The notes beneath the pieces were generated by a model. It worked only from the letters and a program-made list of their open reading frames with translations, had not been told where the DNA came from and ran no database searches. The translations under genes were made by a program, and so were the position numbers. 64,000 nt of DNA from Hetaerina americana (lineage: Eukaryota; Arthropoda; Insecta; Odonata; Calopterygidae). Positions 1 to 11,699 of this stretch are shown piece after piece (within the stretch, counting starts at the first letter, position 1; each line of letters begins with the position of its first letter). Location: contig JAKTNV010000020.1 of assembly GCA_022747635.1 (NCBI GenBank), positions 1,518,501 through 1,582,500 of the forward strand, written 5' to 3'.

Positions 1-824
1 GAGTACTGTCCTTGAGCCTGCAAAAATGTTTTCCAGTGACTCTGCCATGACCTCTGGCATGCGCCTTGGAAGGCGTCTTCGGGGACCTCTCGGAAGGTCT
101 TCGTAGACGAAGACCGGTTCTATGGACGAAGAACGGGTTCCTTTCAGGGCTGCCTTAATCCAAAGGAACAAAAGGAAGTCTGCTGGGGCGGCATCAGGAC
201 TATAGGGGGGGGGGGCGTCGTTGGCAGCTATTGTTTGGCCAGGAACTCGCGAACTCGAAGCGCATTATCGTGATGGAGTTACCAGGTGGCGCTGATGTCA
301 TTTCTCGTCCTGATGACCCTTTCTCGGAGTATTTCCAGCACATCCTCGTAGTAGGAAGCGTTAACTGTCTGTCCTTGAGGAACAAACTCCTTATCGACCA
401 CTCCTTTACTGTCCTCAAAGACAATGAGCATTGTTTTCAGTTTTGATTTGCTCATTCTTGCCTTTTTTGGGGTTGGGGGACTGGTCAGTGTGCCACTCAG
501 AGCAATGGCGTTTTGTTTCTGGGTCGTATTAAAAAACTCAGATTTTATCACCAGTGATGACGTTGTCCAAATAATCAGGTCCATTTTCAATTCGTTGTGA
601 AAGTTCACTTGACATTTCCGTTCGGTTGGTCATTCGTGACACGGTCGGCGCGCAGAGGTTTACAATAACGGACGCAGTGCCGCTTGCACAGCTTGGAGAG
701 CACTGAGACCGGGATTTCGGCAAAGCTTAGCGCTTTCCCTGCATACTCAAAGTAATATGATCCCACTCCCATCAATAGGAGCGGCGCGGGAAATTCAATG
801 GTATTACTTGTGGAACGCACCCTG
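1..824 (-). mobile_element. Mariner family A, copy 1 (clipped, transposase without HTH domain)
   Basis: Decayed mariner with the transposase on the minus strand, clipped by the window at its 3' end. The right terminal inverted repeat, 18 nt ending CACCCTG at 824, is followed by TA at 825-826, the expected target duplication. Coding remnants read DYLDNVITGDK (first catalytic Asp), TLTSPPTPKKARM, KTMLIVFEDSKGVV, then YSPDAAPADF (third Asp). The helix-turn-helix region between the 5' untranslated part and the first Asp motif is deleted (junction near 632-640). There are several frameshifts and an in-frame stop just after the GDK motif. It is close to identical to 60473-61102. Non-functional. Confidence 0.85.
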
Positions 825-3800
825 TATTACCACAGTAGTCGAGTCTCTCCACTCTGAGCCTCGTCAAAAATTAGTATGCAGACGAATGAAGAGCGAATGA
901 GATAGAGCAAATACGTACGAGTTCTTTTGCAGTAAAATGCGAAAGAGGAAACACACACAGCTAGTTTCAGTGGCATTTGTTGAAAGATATAATTAAATTT
1001 CGTGTGCAGATTGACAGATTCAGGTGGCACTTAAATCCCCAGCATCAGAGGCAATAACGGGAACATAAATAGCAAATCTGCTACATACTAAGATAATCAA
1101 AGCAATTTACGAAGCCAATATCATCACATATGACCCAGCGTTACAGTATTGCAATAACGCGCCTTCCAGCGTCGTACTCCGTCCGAAATACGCACCGACA
1201 AAAATGACAATTTCACTGCCCAAGTTTGCACCGTTCACATCACAGCAAGCTTCACAGCAATTGTAAAGTTTGTCACTTTGACTTTTATACAGTGGCTGCC
1301 TTACATCTATTATTAAAACTCCTGAATCAAAGGCAGGTGAAAATGGCTGAAACTAGTCTCCAAGTGGCTGGTTCCATTAAAAAATATCTATGAAAACATT
1401 TTCTATTTTTTATTTAATATTTACTCAAAAACTTACGAGTTTCTTGAATATTCAAATTCAATCAACTATGCGCCATGCATTTATCACTTGGAGATGAGCA
1501 TTGTTTTGCCTCGCGGTGCCCAGCGACTGAAACGAGGAGAGGTCATGTAACAAAACAAAACAGAAGTAGACAACAAAAACATATAACAAAACAAGACTAC
1601 GTATGAGGTATCAATCGTCGAAGAAAAATCCATTTATTAAGGCGGAGAAAACAGACTGGAGACTAACGAATAATAAGGGGAGGGAGACTGCTATCGAGAA
1701 TTAGTTTTTAAATTTCAGTCGGTGATAGGAGTTTCCTTAATAAATGTCGCGGGTCACATGACAAGAGAGGATCGTGCGCTATCGCCGATACACTGATCCA
1801 GAGATGGCAACGAAAGACGAAATACCACCGCTCGGATCGAGCAAAGGGAAGGAAGCGGAGGTGCCTTAGACAGGATTGGCCATCGACTCTTTCCGTGCAC
1901 ACAAGGAACGTGCATTGAGTTGGAAGTTGACCACACTTCAAATGAAGAATAAAAAACGTATTTCATTTTCGCAGGCATCGCAAACTCACACGCAACTCTC
2001 AAACAACCTCTCTGGGCAATGGTACCTACTAAGGAAATGTGGTGTAACCTACCTTCTATCGAGTTAACAATAATACCAACAATAATTAATTCGTAGGTTC
2101 AGCTACATAAGCTTTTTTATATGGCGATGTATACATTATATTTAAATGATTATATTGTCGTAAAGAGTGATCATATTGTGGTATTTATGTGGGTGAAATA
2201 AATGAAGAGGCTTTAAAAAACGAAATAAATTGCTTTTAATGAGATGAAATCACAATGCTAGACGGTGCTAGACGATGCTAGACGGTGTTGGATTTCCGTG
2301 CGGAAATTCCCCCCCCCCTCGCGAGGAGCTCCCACCGCGAGGCGCCACCCACGTTGCCCTGAATAGCGCCAGTCTGGAATTGCCCTCTCTCGACTACCAC
2401 TCTCGAGGCCAAAAAGAGACGAACTTTAAGGAGGGAATTCACGCCGAGGGAGTCTGTCGAAGGCAAGTGAATCCTCCGAGAGTAAGAAGAAAGCGTCGAA
2501 GACCAAAACTCAAAGGGCTTGCTAGAGAATTCTCGCTCCGAGAGACAAAACTGCGGCAAACATCTGGAGGTTTCATCGCCTCTTTTGTCAATTTATGCGC
2601 GCACTGTTTTGAAATACGAAAATCGCCACTCGTACCGGTGAGGTAAAATCGGTGGCAGAAAAAAATAGTTGATGAAGTATCTTCTCATGATATCTGGGTG
2701 TAAAGCATTTACAACTCATAAGACTCTTTAAGTCGTCCTTACGACACGAAAATGAATTCATCAACCGGTAAAAGAAGAGAAAGGACATCACTGCCTGAAC
2801 ACTAGCAAATAATATCGCCGGCGCTAAAGCGATGGCCGTCGGAGAGAATTCTTAGATGGGCGCCACAGTGCGGAGGGATCGACAAACAAATATTTGTGGG
2901 TAGATTTAGTTTCGATTTTTCCACTTAGTGCACATGCAGTTAGCAAAATTCACCAGTTGATTGATTGATCGTGATGCTTTTCTGTTAATGTGATAACAAA
3001 ATAAAGAGGGGGGCGCATTAAACTTCATTCAGCGTAGTGAAACGATTCTGGCCAAGATAACCGTGAACGTGAATGGCGTGGCAGTGAACCATCGCTATTA
3101 CTCACGGTGCATGCTCGAGGAAGCGCTGCGCCGCCGCCAGAGGGACGGGCAACGACACCGGTGATGGGGCCAGGCCGGGAAAGACGAGAGGGCACATCCG
3201 GCCGCCGCATCAGTTCACGCCCTCGAAATGCGATTTGCAATCTCAAATAAACTTCAGAATGAAGCAATCAGTAGTAACACTACGGGGAACAATCTGTAAG
3301 TTATAATTAGAGACGGATGCCCATCGACAACGCGAAGGGTCAACGTGAAAGGATGGATGCCTGCGGACGAGACACGCGCGAAGGCAGGGCAGGCAGGCGC
3401 CTGACGCAACCCGCGAGACACGACAGCATTGCTGATAGTGGGCATTCACGGGGTTGGTCTTGGACACCCATTATGTGGGGTCATGTTAAACAGACGAATT
3501 GCGCAGTTCCAGGTGTGATATGTAGGAATAGGAACATAGCTATGAACGAATAGAAACACCTGTATTGAAGCGAAACCTAGGATGCTGAAGTAATCGATAG
3601 TAATATCCTCGAACTGATAAGATGCAGCCTCAATACTATTATGGGTTAGAGTTAATTCTCTCTTGGGTGAGCCACAAACAATTTCCATATAATTACGCGC
3701 CCTTTTTCAAGTTAGTATTTCTAGAAATTCGCCAGGCCTACCGCTTCCGTTCCTTCCTATCCTTTTCCCTCCTTCCAATCAATAATTATTTCGTAACCTT

Positions 3801-6800
3801 TTTTATTTCAGTCTCTCTGGCATCCATCACCGATAATGGACGTTCATCGGAAATATCCTCGCACAATCTCACCATGAAATTGAATTTGGGAACTTTTTAA
3901 GCCATTGTCAACATACCATACATCGCAGGGCAATAGAGGGCGAAAATATTGCTGAAGACATGGGAAAGAGTCGCTTAGTTATTTATTATAGTGTGGGTGG
4001 AATACGAAATGCAGGAATATGACATGACTTTTACTGATAGATGTTCCACCCATCTGTGACAAAAATTCTGCAACGGACTTATGCTGACCATTCAATTCCC
4101 TGGGTGAATTGTGAATTATTTCCTTACCCACAGATGAATGGGTGCATTTTGGATAAAAGCCTAATTCCAGGCCCCTATCAATCACACCGCTGAACATTAT
4201 TAAACCCATACCAAGTGAATATTTCGTTCAATTATAGAAACGAAGGCCATCCAGAGTTCATAGCCACCATCGACCGTATCCGTCCGCTTCGAAAGACTGC
4301 ATCAATTGCATCCATGCATTAAGGAGAGGACGAGGAGACCGTTAGATTTGCCGGCAATTCAGCGGCGGGGAGGCATCCACTTCGCTTGGTGACATCTCCG
4401 GGTGCATTGCACAACAACTCGTCCGAAGAGGCGTCCATTTCCATTATCCCAGCATGCATCGGCTCCACTCTAACCCGCCATTACGGGCAACGAAGGATCG
4501 CGGATCGTTGCTCCGTCGACGCGGAAGTAAGCGGTCATCGAGGGAGGGGTCAGGGCCGGCCGGCCCCTCCTCCACTAGACGCCAAAAACTCTCTCCGCAA
4601 ACGAATGCCCGCCTCGCAATAACGATTGCCTATCTTCCGCGCTCGGGCGCCCTCGGCCTCCCCTTCCCACTCGACCCCTCTCTCGCGCCCCTCCTTGCAG
4701 CCATGGTGGTGCATGTCGGCCGAGGCGAGGCGGCAGTTTGAGGGACGTGGAGCAGGCGCCTCCACCTTACCAAGGTTATTGAAAAAAGAGATTTTGTGGA
4801 CCGAAATCCAGAGTGTGAGAATAAAATGCGGACCAATTTGTTTATGGTACAAATTAATTGACCTGCACTTTTGACATAGTTGTACATTCAATCAATACGA
4901 AAAAATTTTAATGTCAACAATAATTTTCAAAACCTATTCAAACTGCACTCTTACAACCTTTCATTGCGCCTCTTGTTACTTGGACCACTCTCTTCCCCCA
5001 GGTACGCCCGGACACGTGGATGACAACACTTGGAAGTTGAATATCGGCTTGATTGAAGCAAGTCTTGAATGCGGACTTTAAACTCTTTTTAAACAAAAAA
5101 TACTTTCCTTTTTATTCCTATACAACATCGTTATAGCGCGAAGACAAACACCAGGAGCCGAATGTACAATATACCGGAACTCATAATTGCCAGAGAAAAT
5201 AATTCCTGAATTCTATAGCTTATTCAGGTTCGAACAAATAATTTACCAACGTCATGTTACTTAAGTGAGCGATGTCATTCAGACCTCTGTGCTTCCCATT
5301 CAAAGGTGAAGAATAAAAATCAAGATGCAGGACAGTAAATGCTAAGAACTTAAAACTATTGCTGACTCTCCATTTAATAATATCTACAAAGAAATTTTAC
5401 TACCTGGGTAAAGCTGGATATCTCAATTAACTGACAATGCGCTATCAGGGATCTCACTTCACTTAAAAGAAAAAATATAATATTCGTCGTATTGGCTGAA
5501 AGGATTGCGAACTTCTTAAAAAATATTTCAGGAGAGAACGTTGATCGACATTTTAACTTTCCATTTTAAATATTAATTCCCCTTCAAACAAAACTTTACT
5601 AAGATGCAAGGCTTACCCGCGCGAAAACAAACTGTATTAATACAGTCACAGTAAAATGAAGAGAAAAGAGGGCTACCTACTAAAGACCCATAACTAAAAA
5701 TTCCTGAAGCCAACTCTTAAACTATGAAAGAATCCATCATGAAATAAATAGCCTCGGATTAGCGGCAGAAAAGAGTGCGATGGGAGGACTTCCGTAGAAG
5801 GATGTGCAATGGCTTCCATTCTCTTCAGAATCAGATGTGAAGAGTGACGAGCCATCGAAGAAAATATATCATCGAAATGATGGAATTTAACTACATGCAC
5901 ATTAGAACGCGGGCGAAGTATTTAACTGAATTTTTCAAATAACGTGACCTCCAAGTGATTGAATTGCATGAAATATAATGGCAGTAATGAACGAACACGG
6001 CCCAGACATTAAATATTGAAAGGTGGACGGAGGACTGCAACCACTTAGAGACAGGAGAATCCAGGTCAACATCTGATACCTCGTTAACTTTTTGAGCACA
6101 ATAACACACAACCACCCATCCCACAAAAGAATTAACCCATCTAATGAATAGAAATCCTTATTAGCAAAAAATATCAAATGGCTGGAGACTAACTACAACA
6201 CACGTACTCCATTCAAAAGGAAATAGAAAGAACCAACAAATAATAGGGGCACTGATGTATTAACACCTGTTGCCAAAATAATTACTAATAAAATAAGTAA
6301 TACCTCTGCCTTGGCATAATAACAGCAAACCTTTTGAATCAGTACATCGAGTACGGATGTAGTCTCATTACCGAGACGAACTAACGAGAAATCTTTTGAG
6401 CACAACAGACGCGACTTCCTTTACTTAAGAGCGGACTATTAGAATGGACTGTAATGCAGAGAACATGAAAAAATGAGCAAACCAGCGGAATTGGTATTAG
6501 GTAGGTTGCACAGATACAATAAAAACACGAAGGAATAGTTGATATAGCCAGAGTTGTAAGTGCCAGGGTACGTTTTGGGGATTTCCACCGATATACTTAT
6601 GTAGAAGCAGCTGCATCTTTGATCTCGGGAGAGATCTGAAGTAGCGCCGATTCGAGTGGCCTTTCATGGGCGTTGGCACAAGCGGCGGCGGAAGGGGAGC
6701 CATTGCGGATTGGATGGAAGGTGAAGAAGGGCAGTGGTTCGTATCGGAGAGGAAGATCCCTTGCCCAGCCATGGAAGGTCGTTGGGGTACAAATTTCCAG

Positions 6801-7069
6801 CGAGCACATCAGGTCGCTGTGAATTCCTTCCCGGAATTGAGTTCCCCTTCACGGAAAAGCTGTGCCTTTCTTGTCGGGTGAGAACAAATGTGGTTTACGA
6901 CGTGAATTCTAAGAAGAACGTCGCTCCTACTCCTCGTCACAAAGCATCGGTGCCTATTTTCAAAGATCCAAAAGTGGGCGTCATTTCGAGTGTGATGGAG
7001 GAAAATGGAGGCATGCAACAATTCCGTTTTTAGTTCAAAGAGCGCTCTCACCCTCAACATCCCCGCTCC
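825..7069. other. Intronic stretch without recognisable genes
   Basis: Mostly AT-rich, low-information sequence (especially 880-2250, 4880-6540). A GC-rich patch covers 4320-4760. Open frames here are short, overlap on both strands and match nothing I recognise. Only the small tandem repeat at 2257-2286 stands out. Confidence 0.6.
2257..2286. repeat. Short tandem repeat, 10-nt unit x3
   Basis: Three adjacent copies of gctagacggt; the middle copy differs by one base (gctagacgat). Confidence 0.8.
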
Positions 7070-7290
7070 TTGGATTGGTTGGTGTCGCAGTCAGTGATTT
7101 GGGAAAGGAACTCACCGAGGAACAGACGCTGCGCGGACTACCGTGCGTTTGACTTCTACCCTTCGACCTATTTGCCATGGGCGACCCTAACGCGGATAAT
7201 GATAAGGGTATCATTGCCAGCAAATACCTCTAGGGTCATCACTGCGCATAACCCACCCCACCACGCCCAGACTGTAAGTCCATGGGGAGG
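7070..7290 (-). mobile_element. RTE-like LINE 5'-region fragment
   Basis: Shares an extended, diverged match in the same orientation with the region upstream of the endonuclease ORF in the LINEs at 47600-47860 and 33560-33780. The best block is gaggaacagacgctgcgcgg at 7118-7137, followed by a similar gacctatt...gggcgaccctaa string. No coding sequence is retained. Confidence 0.65.
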
Positions 7291-7312
7291 GTGCGTCACC
7301 ATAATACACTAA

Positions 7313-8391
7313 AAACAACATCCCGAAAACCTACTCTGTTCTTAGCTAAACAATTAGAATACAAGCAAATAGTGAGAGCACTAATACTTATTTTGAAAAG
7401 GCACCCCTATTCAGGGATCTTTATAGCCATGCCTGAGAATCCCTTATAGGAAAATATCCCTCTACAAAAAATGGAATATTACGCGTGTACTGTTAGTCTG
7501 GAAATTTTCAAAGGAGGAAATTATTCGAATTATTTAGTTTCTGGCGATATCGAGAGTATAAAGCTATGGAGAGTCGCCATTGTTGGTGATATTCGTTCAG
7601 CATCGTTCGAATGGCCCTCGTAAGATACTTAAAGCCTTACATTTTACTCCGAATTGAATGGAATTAAATTTTATGGCACAATTCATGCTGAAATTTCATC
7701 AGTTTCAGCTCCATTAACTGCAGTATAGTTTTGATGGATTCCAAACGGTCTTCCTTCAGGACTGAGAAGCCTCCACGGCTCGCGAGAGATCAAACCGCCT
7801 GCACCCCTCTCCGCGGCGGCACCGCCCGTATCTCCCACCTTCCCCCCCCCCCCCCCCCCGACTGTAGCGTCATCCTATCTTCAACACATTCATTCCCTGC
7901 TCGTATCCGATACCAAAATAAATCGGTTTTTCCTCCCCTCCCTCCATTAAGAAGCTCCTGAATCGAGACAAGCACACACTCGCCTCTCCCGGGATCCATT
8001 TCCCCATTCTTCATGATTCTTATGCAGCTACGATCCACTCTTGCTCGACAACAAGCGACAGTGTCGCCGGCCCCTCCCCACGCCCCAAGTGCCCACGGGG
8101 GGTCCGAGACCCCCCTCTCCGCTCGCCCGATCCGCTCCACTCTTAGAGACGCCGGCCGACCCCGCGACGGCATGCGCTTAAGAGATCGCTTTTGAAAGAC
8201 CTTCTGAAGCAGAAAACAGAAGCCCTGGAATTTTGACTCGCCAAACCGCTGGGATGTTGGACCGTGGGATTCGTTGTACCCACCCTTATTAGGGCCAAGT
8301 AACTGAATTGTCCTCCGGTAAGCAGTTTTTAGCACTCAAACGGCCCTCCCACAAGTGATCATAGGAAGAGGAGAGGCCGTGAGGAAATATA
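7313..8391. other. Intronic stretch; long poly-C tract
   Basis: Contains an 18-nt C run at 7842-7859 inside pyrimidine-rich sequence. A 181-codon minus-strand open frame (7790-8335) is low-complexity, matches no family I know and is most likely fortuitous. Confidence 0.6.
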
Positions 8392-8464
8392 GGCTGTGGC
8401 AACATAACTTCCTTTTTCAAACGCAAAACGCTTCTAAAAAAGGAAGTTACGTCACCATACCCTG
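8392..8464. mobile_element. 73-bp palindromic mini-mariner (two terminal repeats, almost no interior)
   Basis: The right end, reverse-complemented, begins cagggtatggtgacgtaact, a mariner-style CAGGGT terminus. The left end is a diverged copy of it (ggctgtggcaacataacttcc). Both ends are flanked by TA (8390-8391 and 8465-8466). Inner arms taacttccttttt / aaaaaaggaagtta are perfect over 13 bp. It looks like a mariner reduced to its two termini. Confidence 0.6.
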
Positions 8465-9480
8465 TACTTACATAATAACAATCGATATACGTACGCGAGG
8501 CAAATACGTTCGCGTGGACGGACCCCGATAGCTCCCCTCGCCGCGTTCTCCCTTCGGAAGGGCTTCGTGCCCACATCATTTCATCTCCGATCCGAAGAGC
8601 ATTGGATATTATTATGTGTACCAACCCATAGGGTTGGATGCACTATGGGAGCAGGAACAACTGGTAGGGTTGGCGGCACTACTGACAGTGCCACTTCCGG
8701 CCCGGGGGTGTCGGTGCGATTTCTAAGTTAAAAAAGATCGAAGTAATCAGGGACTCGGGGCTCTCATTACTTATCCTTGATATTGGGACGAGACGATGAC
8801 TTAGTCATGTGGAGTTCAATTACCTTGTTAATATATAGCGAATAACAGACAGACCAACTGGGTGTTAAACACGCCGGCCGCCTTCTTTAACTTGAAATCC
8901 ACGGAATGACTCAAGCAAGCGTTGAATATTACAGTAATCGGTAAATTATGAATTCGCTAACGCATGCCCGCGGATTGGACTGACTCCGTCCAATCTAAGT
9001 TTCGTAATTTTTAGGCTGGAACGGAACCGGATGGCTAGAGAGATACGGAGCGCCAGAGAGGCTTCTATTCCCTAGACTGTGCTGGGGGACCAGCCTTGGC
9101 TCCCTTCTCAACCGACGCGCTCTCTCTGATTCGGAAAAAGAATCTTAAAGTGGTGCTGAAAATGATTGAGGGTAACGTGGCGCCAACAATAAACGAGGCG
9201 TTAGATCGTTTCGTCTTTGAGAGGAGGGATAGGGCCTCTCTTAGGCCTCCCAGCTGAATGCGAGGGACACTTGCGGAACTGCGGCTTCTCGCGAGCAGAG
9301 ACGCAAAAGAAGTATGCACTTCAAGGGAGGATGCGTCAGGCGGATGGAACAAGGGTTCCTGCTGCTCTCGATGGACCAAACCCTGGACAGAGCACCCACA
9401 CACTGCAGAGGGGCGATTCTGAGCAGATGCCAGCCAATACAAACAAGTCCAGGAGACAACAGGTTGGAGAGACAGACTCA
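8465..9480. other. Intronic stretch, nothing assigned
   Basis: No repeat or gene is recognised with confidence. Open frames around 9065-9480 overlap on both strands. A faint resemblance of the plus frame to retroelement gag was judged too weak to call. Confidence 0.5.
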
Positions 9481-9815
9481 TAGGAATGACGTAAATATTG
9501 CAAGAGTGAAGGCTTTGCTGGATAGGGATCGCAGTTTGAGTGCTCGCGTGGTGTCTAGTGAACTTGGTTAACCCTAAAAGTGATGTGCATCGACTAGGGA
9601 CTGGAAACATGGGCATGAGGGAGGTGCGTGCGAAGTTGGTGCCGCGAGTGCTCTCGGGCGAACAAAAGGAAACTCGCACGCGGATCTGCCAACAGCTTAT
9701 CGACCAAGTGAGTGAGGATCCAGAAATTTTAGACAATGGCCCACCAGACTTCTTCCACTCCCCCGCCTCCTGAGCCATCCGTGCTGAAAAGGTGGCACTA
9801 CCACTTACTATAGCA
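9481..9815 (+). mobile_element. Mariner family B fragment, plus strand, catalytic region deleted
   Basis: Transposase remnant. NIARVKALLDRDRSLSARVV (first helix-turn-helix) at about 9498-9560 is followed after a frameshift by MREVRAKLVPRVLSGEQK and ICQQLIDQVSEDPEILDN. The sequence then jumps directly to PPDFF, which normally lies about 120 residues further on. The segment with the first two catalytic Asp residues is missing. The closest relative in this window is the minus-strand copy at 35900-36640, which shares the odd KSDVH spacer. Confidence 0.75.
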
Positions 9816-10099
9816 TACTATAGTAAGAGTCTTAAGGTGGTATTGTAGTAAAACCATAATTATGGCTGCGTACATCAGTAATATCAGTACTGTGAAGTGA
9901 ATAAGGGATTACAAGGAAAGGGGAAGATGATGCATTCCAACCCAGAGAATTGAATACTGCCAGAGGTAGAACAACCGAAACGGTTGGCAGCATTGTAGAC
10001 AGTAGAAGTAATGCAACAAATATTATTTCATGTAAATTAAAGATTCAGGTGTGATATTGCGGGAATGTGCCATTATAACAGAGACGAAGACTGCAACAA

Positions 10100-11270
10100 T
10101 TTTCCACTTGATAAAGATTTTTCCTGTCGACTACCGACTAATTTCAATTACCCACAAACGCCCAGATCTATGGACTAGCATAGCTACACAAAACCAATAT
10201 ACCGATCAGACCGGTAGTATCATACACTGCTGCCCCAACATACAAACAAGTTTTCGAATTTTACAATATATTCCGACAAATTACAAATTTCAAAGCAAAA
10301 CATGCGACGGATAATTCCATCAATCTAACCTAAAAACTCAAAGATATAAATATCCCCACCGACTGTAAATTATTTTCCTTTGACGTTTCAAACTTATTCA
10401 CGTCTATCCCCGCTTTTGAAGCCACGCAACTGGCAGAAGACATTCTGCTACGCTCAGACGCTCCTGAAGAAAAAGTCCATCAAAAATATTCCGTCATGAA
10501 CCTATGCGTAGAACAACATTACTTCACGTTCAATAATAAATTCAAGAAACAAACGGAAGGCCTGGCCACGGGTCCTCCTCTCTCACCTCTATTAGCGGAA
10601 ATATTTACGGATAATATGGAGAATGTAATCTTCAACTCAGCCAAAAACTTAACCGAAAATGTAGCCTGCTGGTTCCGTTGCGCAGATGGCATTCTTTGCT
10701 GCTGGATAGGAACCAATAGACAACTAGACACCTTTGTTTCATTTCTAACCTCGGCACACAAAAACCTAACATTTACAATGGAACCAGACCAGAATCACTC
10801 GATCAACTTCCTAGATCCAAGCATCAAAAGAGAGGGCCCAGCATACCAGTTCTTGAGTTACAGGGAGCCCACATCTGTGGACCAAATTATACCACATCAC
10901 TCCCTACACCCTATCGCACACAAACCAGCTAGCTTGCCCTCGACGCTCCTCAACATCCCGCTTACAAAATTCCACTGCGAAAAAAAACCAAACACCATTA
11001 AAACTATAGCCATTAACAACGGATACAGGGTAGACCTAAAAGACACCCTATTACGCAAAAAGAGGAAAACCAAAGCATTACAGAGAATAACCTCTTCAAC
11101 CCCCAGGAAACGTCTTCCTCCACCCTCTCGGAACTCGAGACGCTGGTGCAAGATCCCCCGCATCGGCCACGTGTCAAATAAAATAGCAAACCAAAGAAAA
11201 ATACAAAGTTTCCTTTTACCCCCCTTTAAACCTCTCCAAACTTACTGCAGTCTGTCACAAAAATAAGTCA
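10100..11270 (+). mobile_element. Penelope-like element, reverse transcriptase remnant
   Basis: Decayed Penelope-like RT on the plus strand. Landmarks in order: YGLA(stop)LHK-NIPIRPVVSY near 10170-10235, where the family has a YGLPKxHK motif; FDVSNLFTSIPAFEATQLAE at 10381-10440; GLATGPPLSPLLAEIF near 10559-10606; the catalytic YxDD region replaced by CADGILCCW near 10681-10707; NHSINFLDPSIKR near 10794-10832; and YREPTSVDQIIPHHSLHPIA near 10858-10917. An in-frame stop lies near 10329 and frameshifts follow 11090. The C-terminal GIY-YIG endonuclease is absent. The longest open frame is 10496-11266. Non-functional because the catalytic Asp pair is lost. Confidence 0.8.
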
Positions 11271-11315
11271 AATAAATCCGGGAAATACTTTTACTGCAGT
11301 TGAAAGTAAAAACTA

Positions 11316-11650
11316 CTAAAATTCTTCAAATAGCACCACCCCATGTGCGCCGACACACCGATACCAGCGCCCCTGCCAATCGCGGTGCTCTTCCCGGAAG
11401 GCGTCGACGTTCAGACATCTAGTCACGGCCTCTCCGACGTCATCCATCGTCCTAAAATGGTTGCCTTTTAAGCTCCTTTTCATTCTTGGAAACGAAAAGA
11501 AGTCTGGCAATACCGCATCGGGGCTGCAGAGCGTATGGGGCAGCGCGTTGCAAACTCGTGATCCTTGGCAAGGAACTTGGCGAGGAAGGCGGTGTGCTGC
11601 ATCCTCCATAGATCTTCGAACGCTAGCTTTATCCCCCGACACAGATTCTT
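11316..11650 (-). mobile_element. Mariner C-terminal fragment
   Basis: Minus-strand transposase tail: LPDFFSFPRMKRSLKGNHF, then DDVGEAVTRCL, WQGRWYRCVGAHG and terminal FEEF followed by a stop at about 11315. The PDFF motif holds the third catalytic Asp. No helix-turn-helix and no first or second Asp are present. Upstream the frame is scrambled. Confidence 0.75.
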
Positions 11651-11699
11651 GACAGCGGCGGCGTTCCATTGGGATACATCACTAGGACTCTCTCTAGAC

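Noticed and set aside
7790..8335. 181-codon minus-strand open frame
   Set aside because: Spans a poly-C tract and a GC-rich block, has no recognisable motif and no splice or transposon context.
9065..9480. Possible LTR-retrotransposon gag fragment on the plus strand
   Set aside because: Only a loose run of gag-like residues with frame changes; no RT, protease or LTR nearby.
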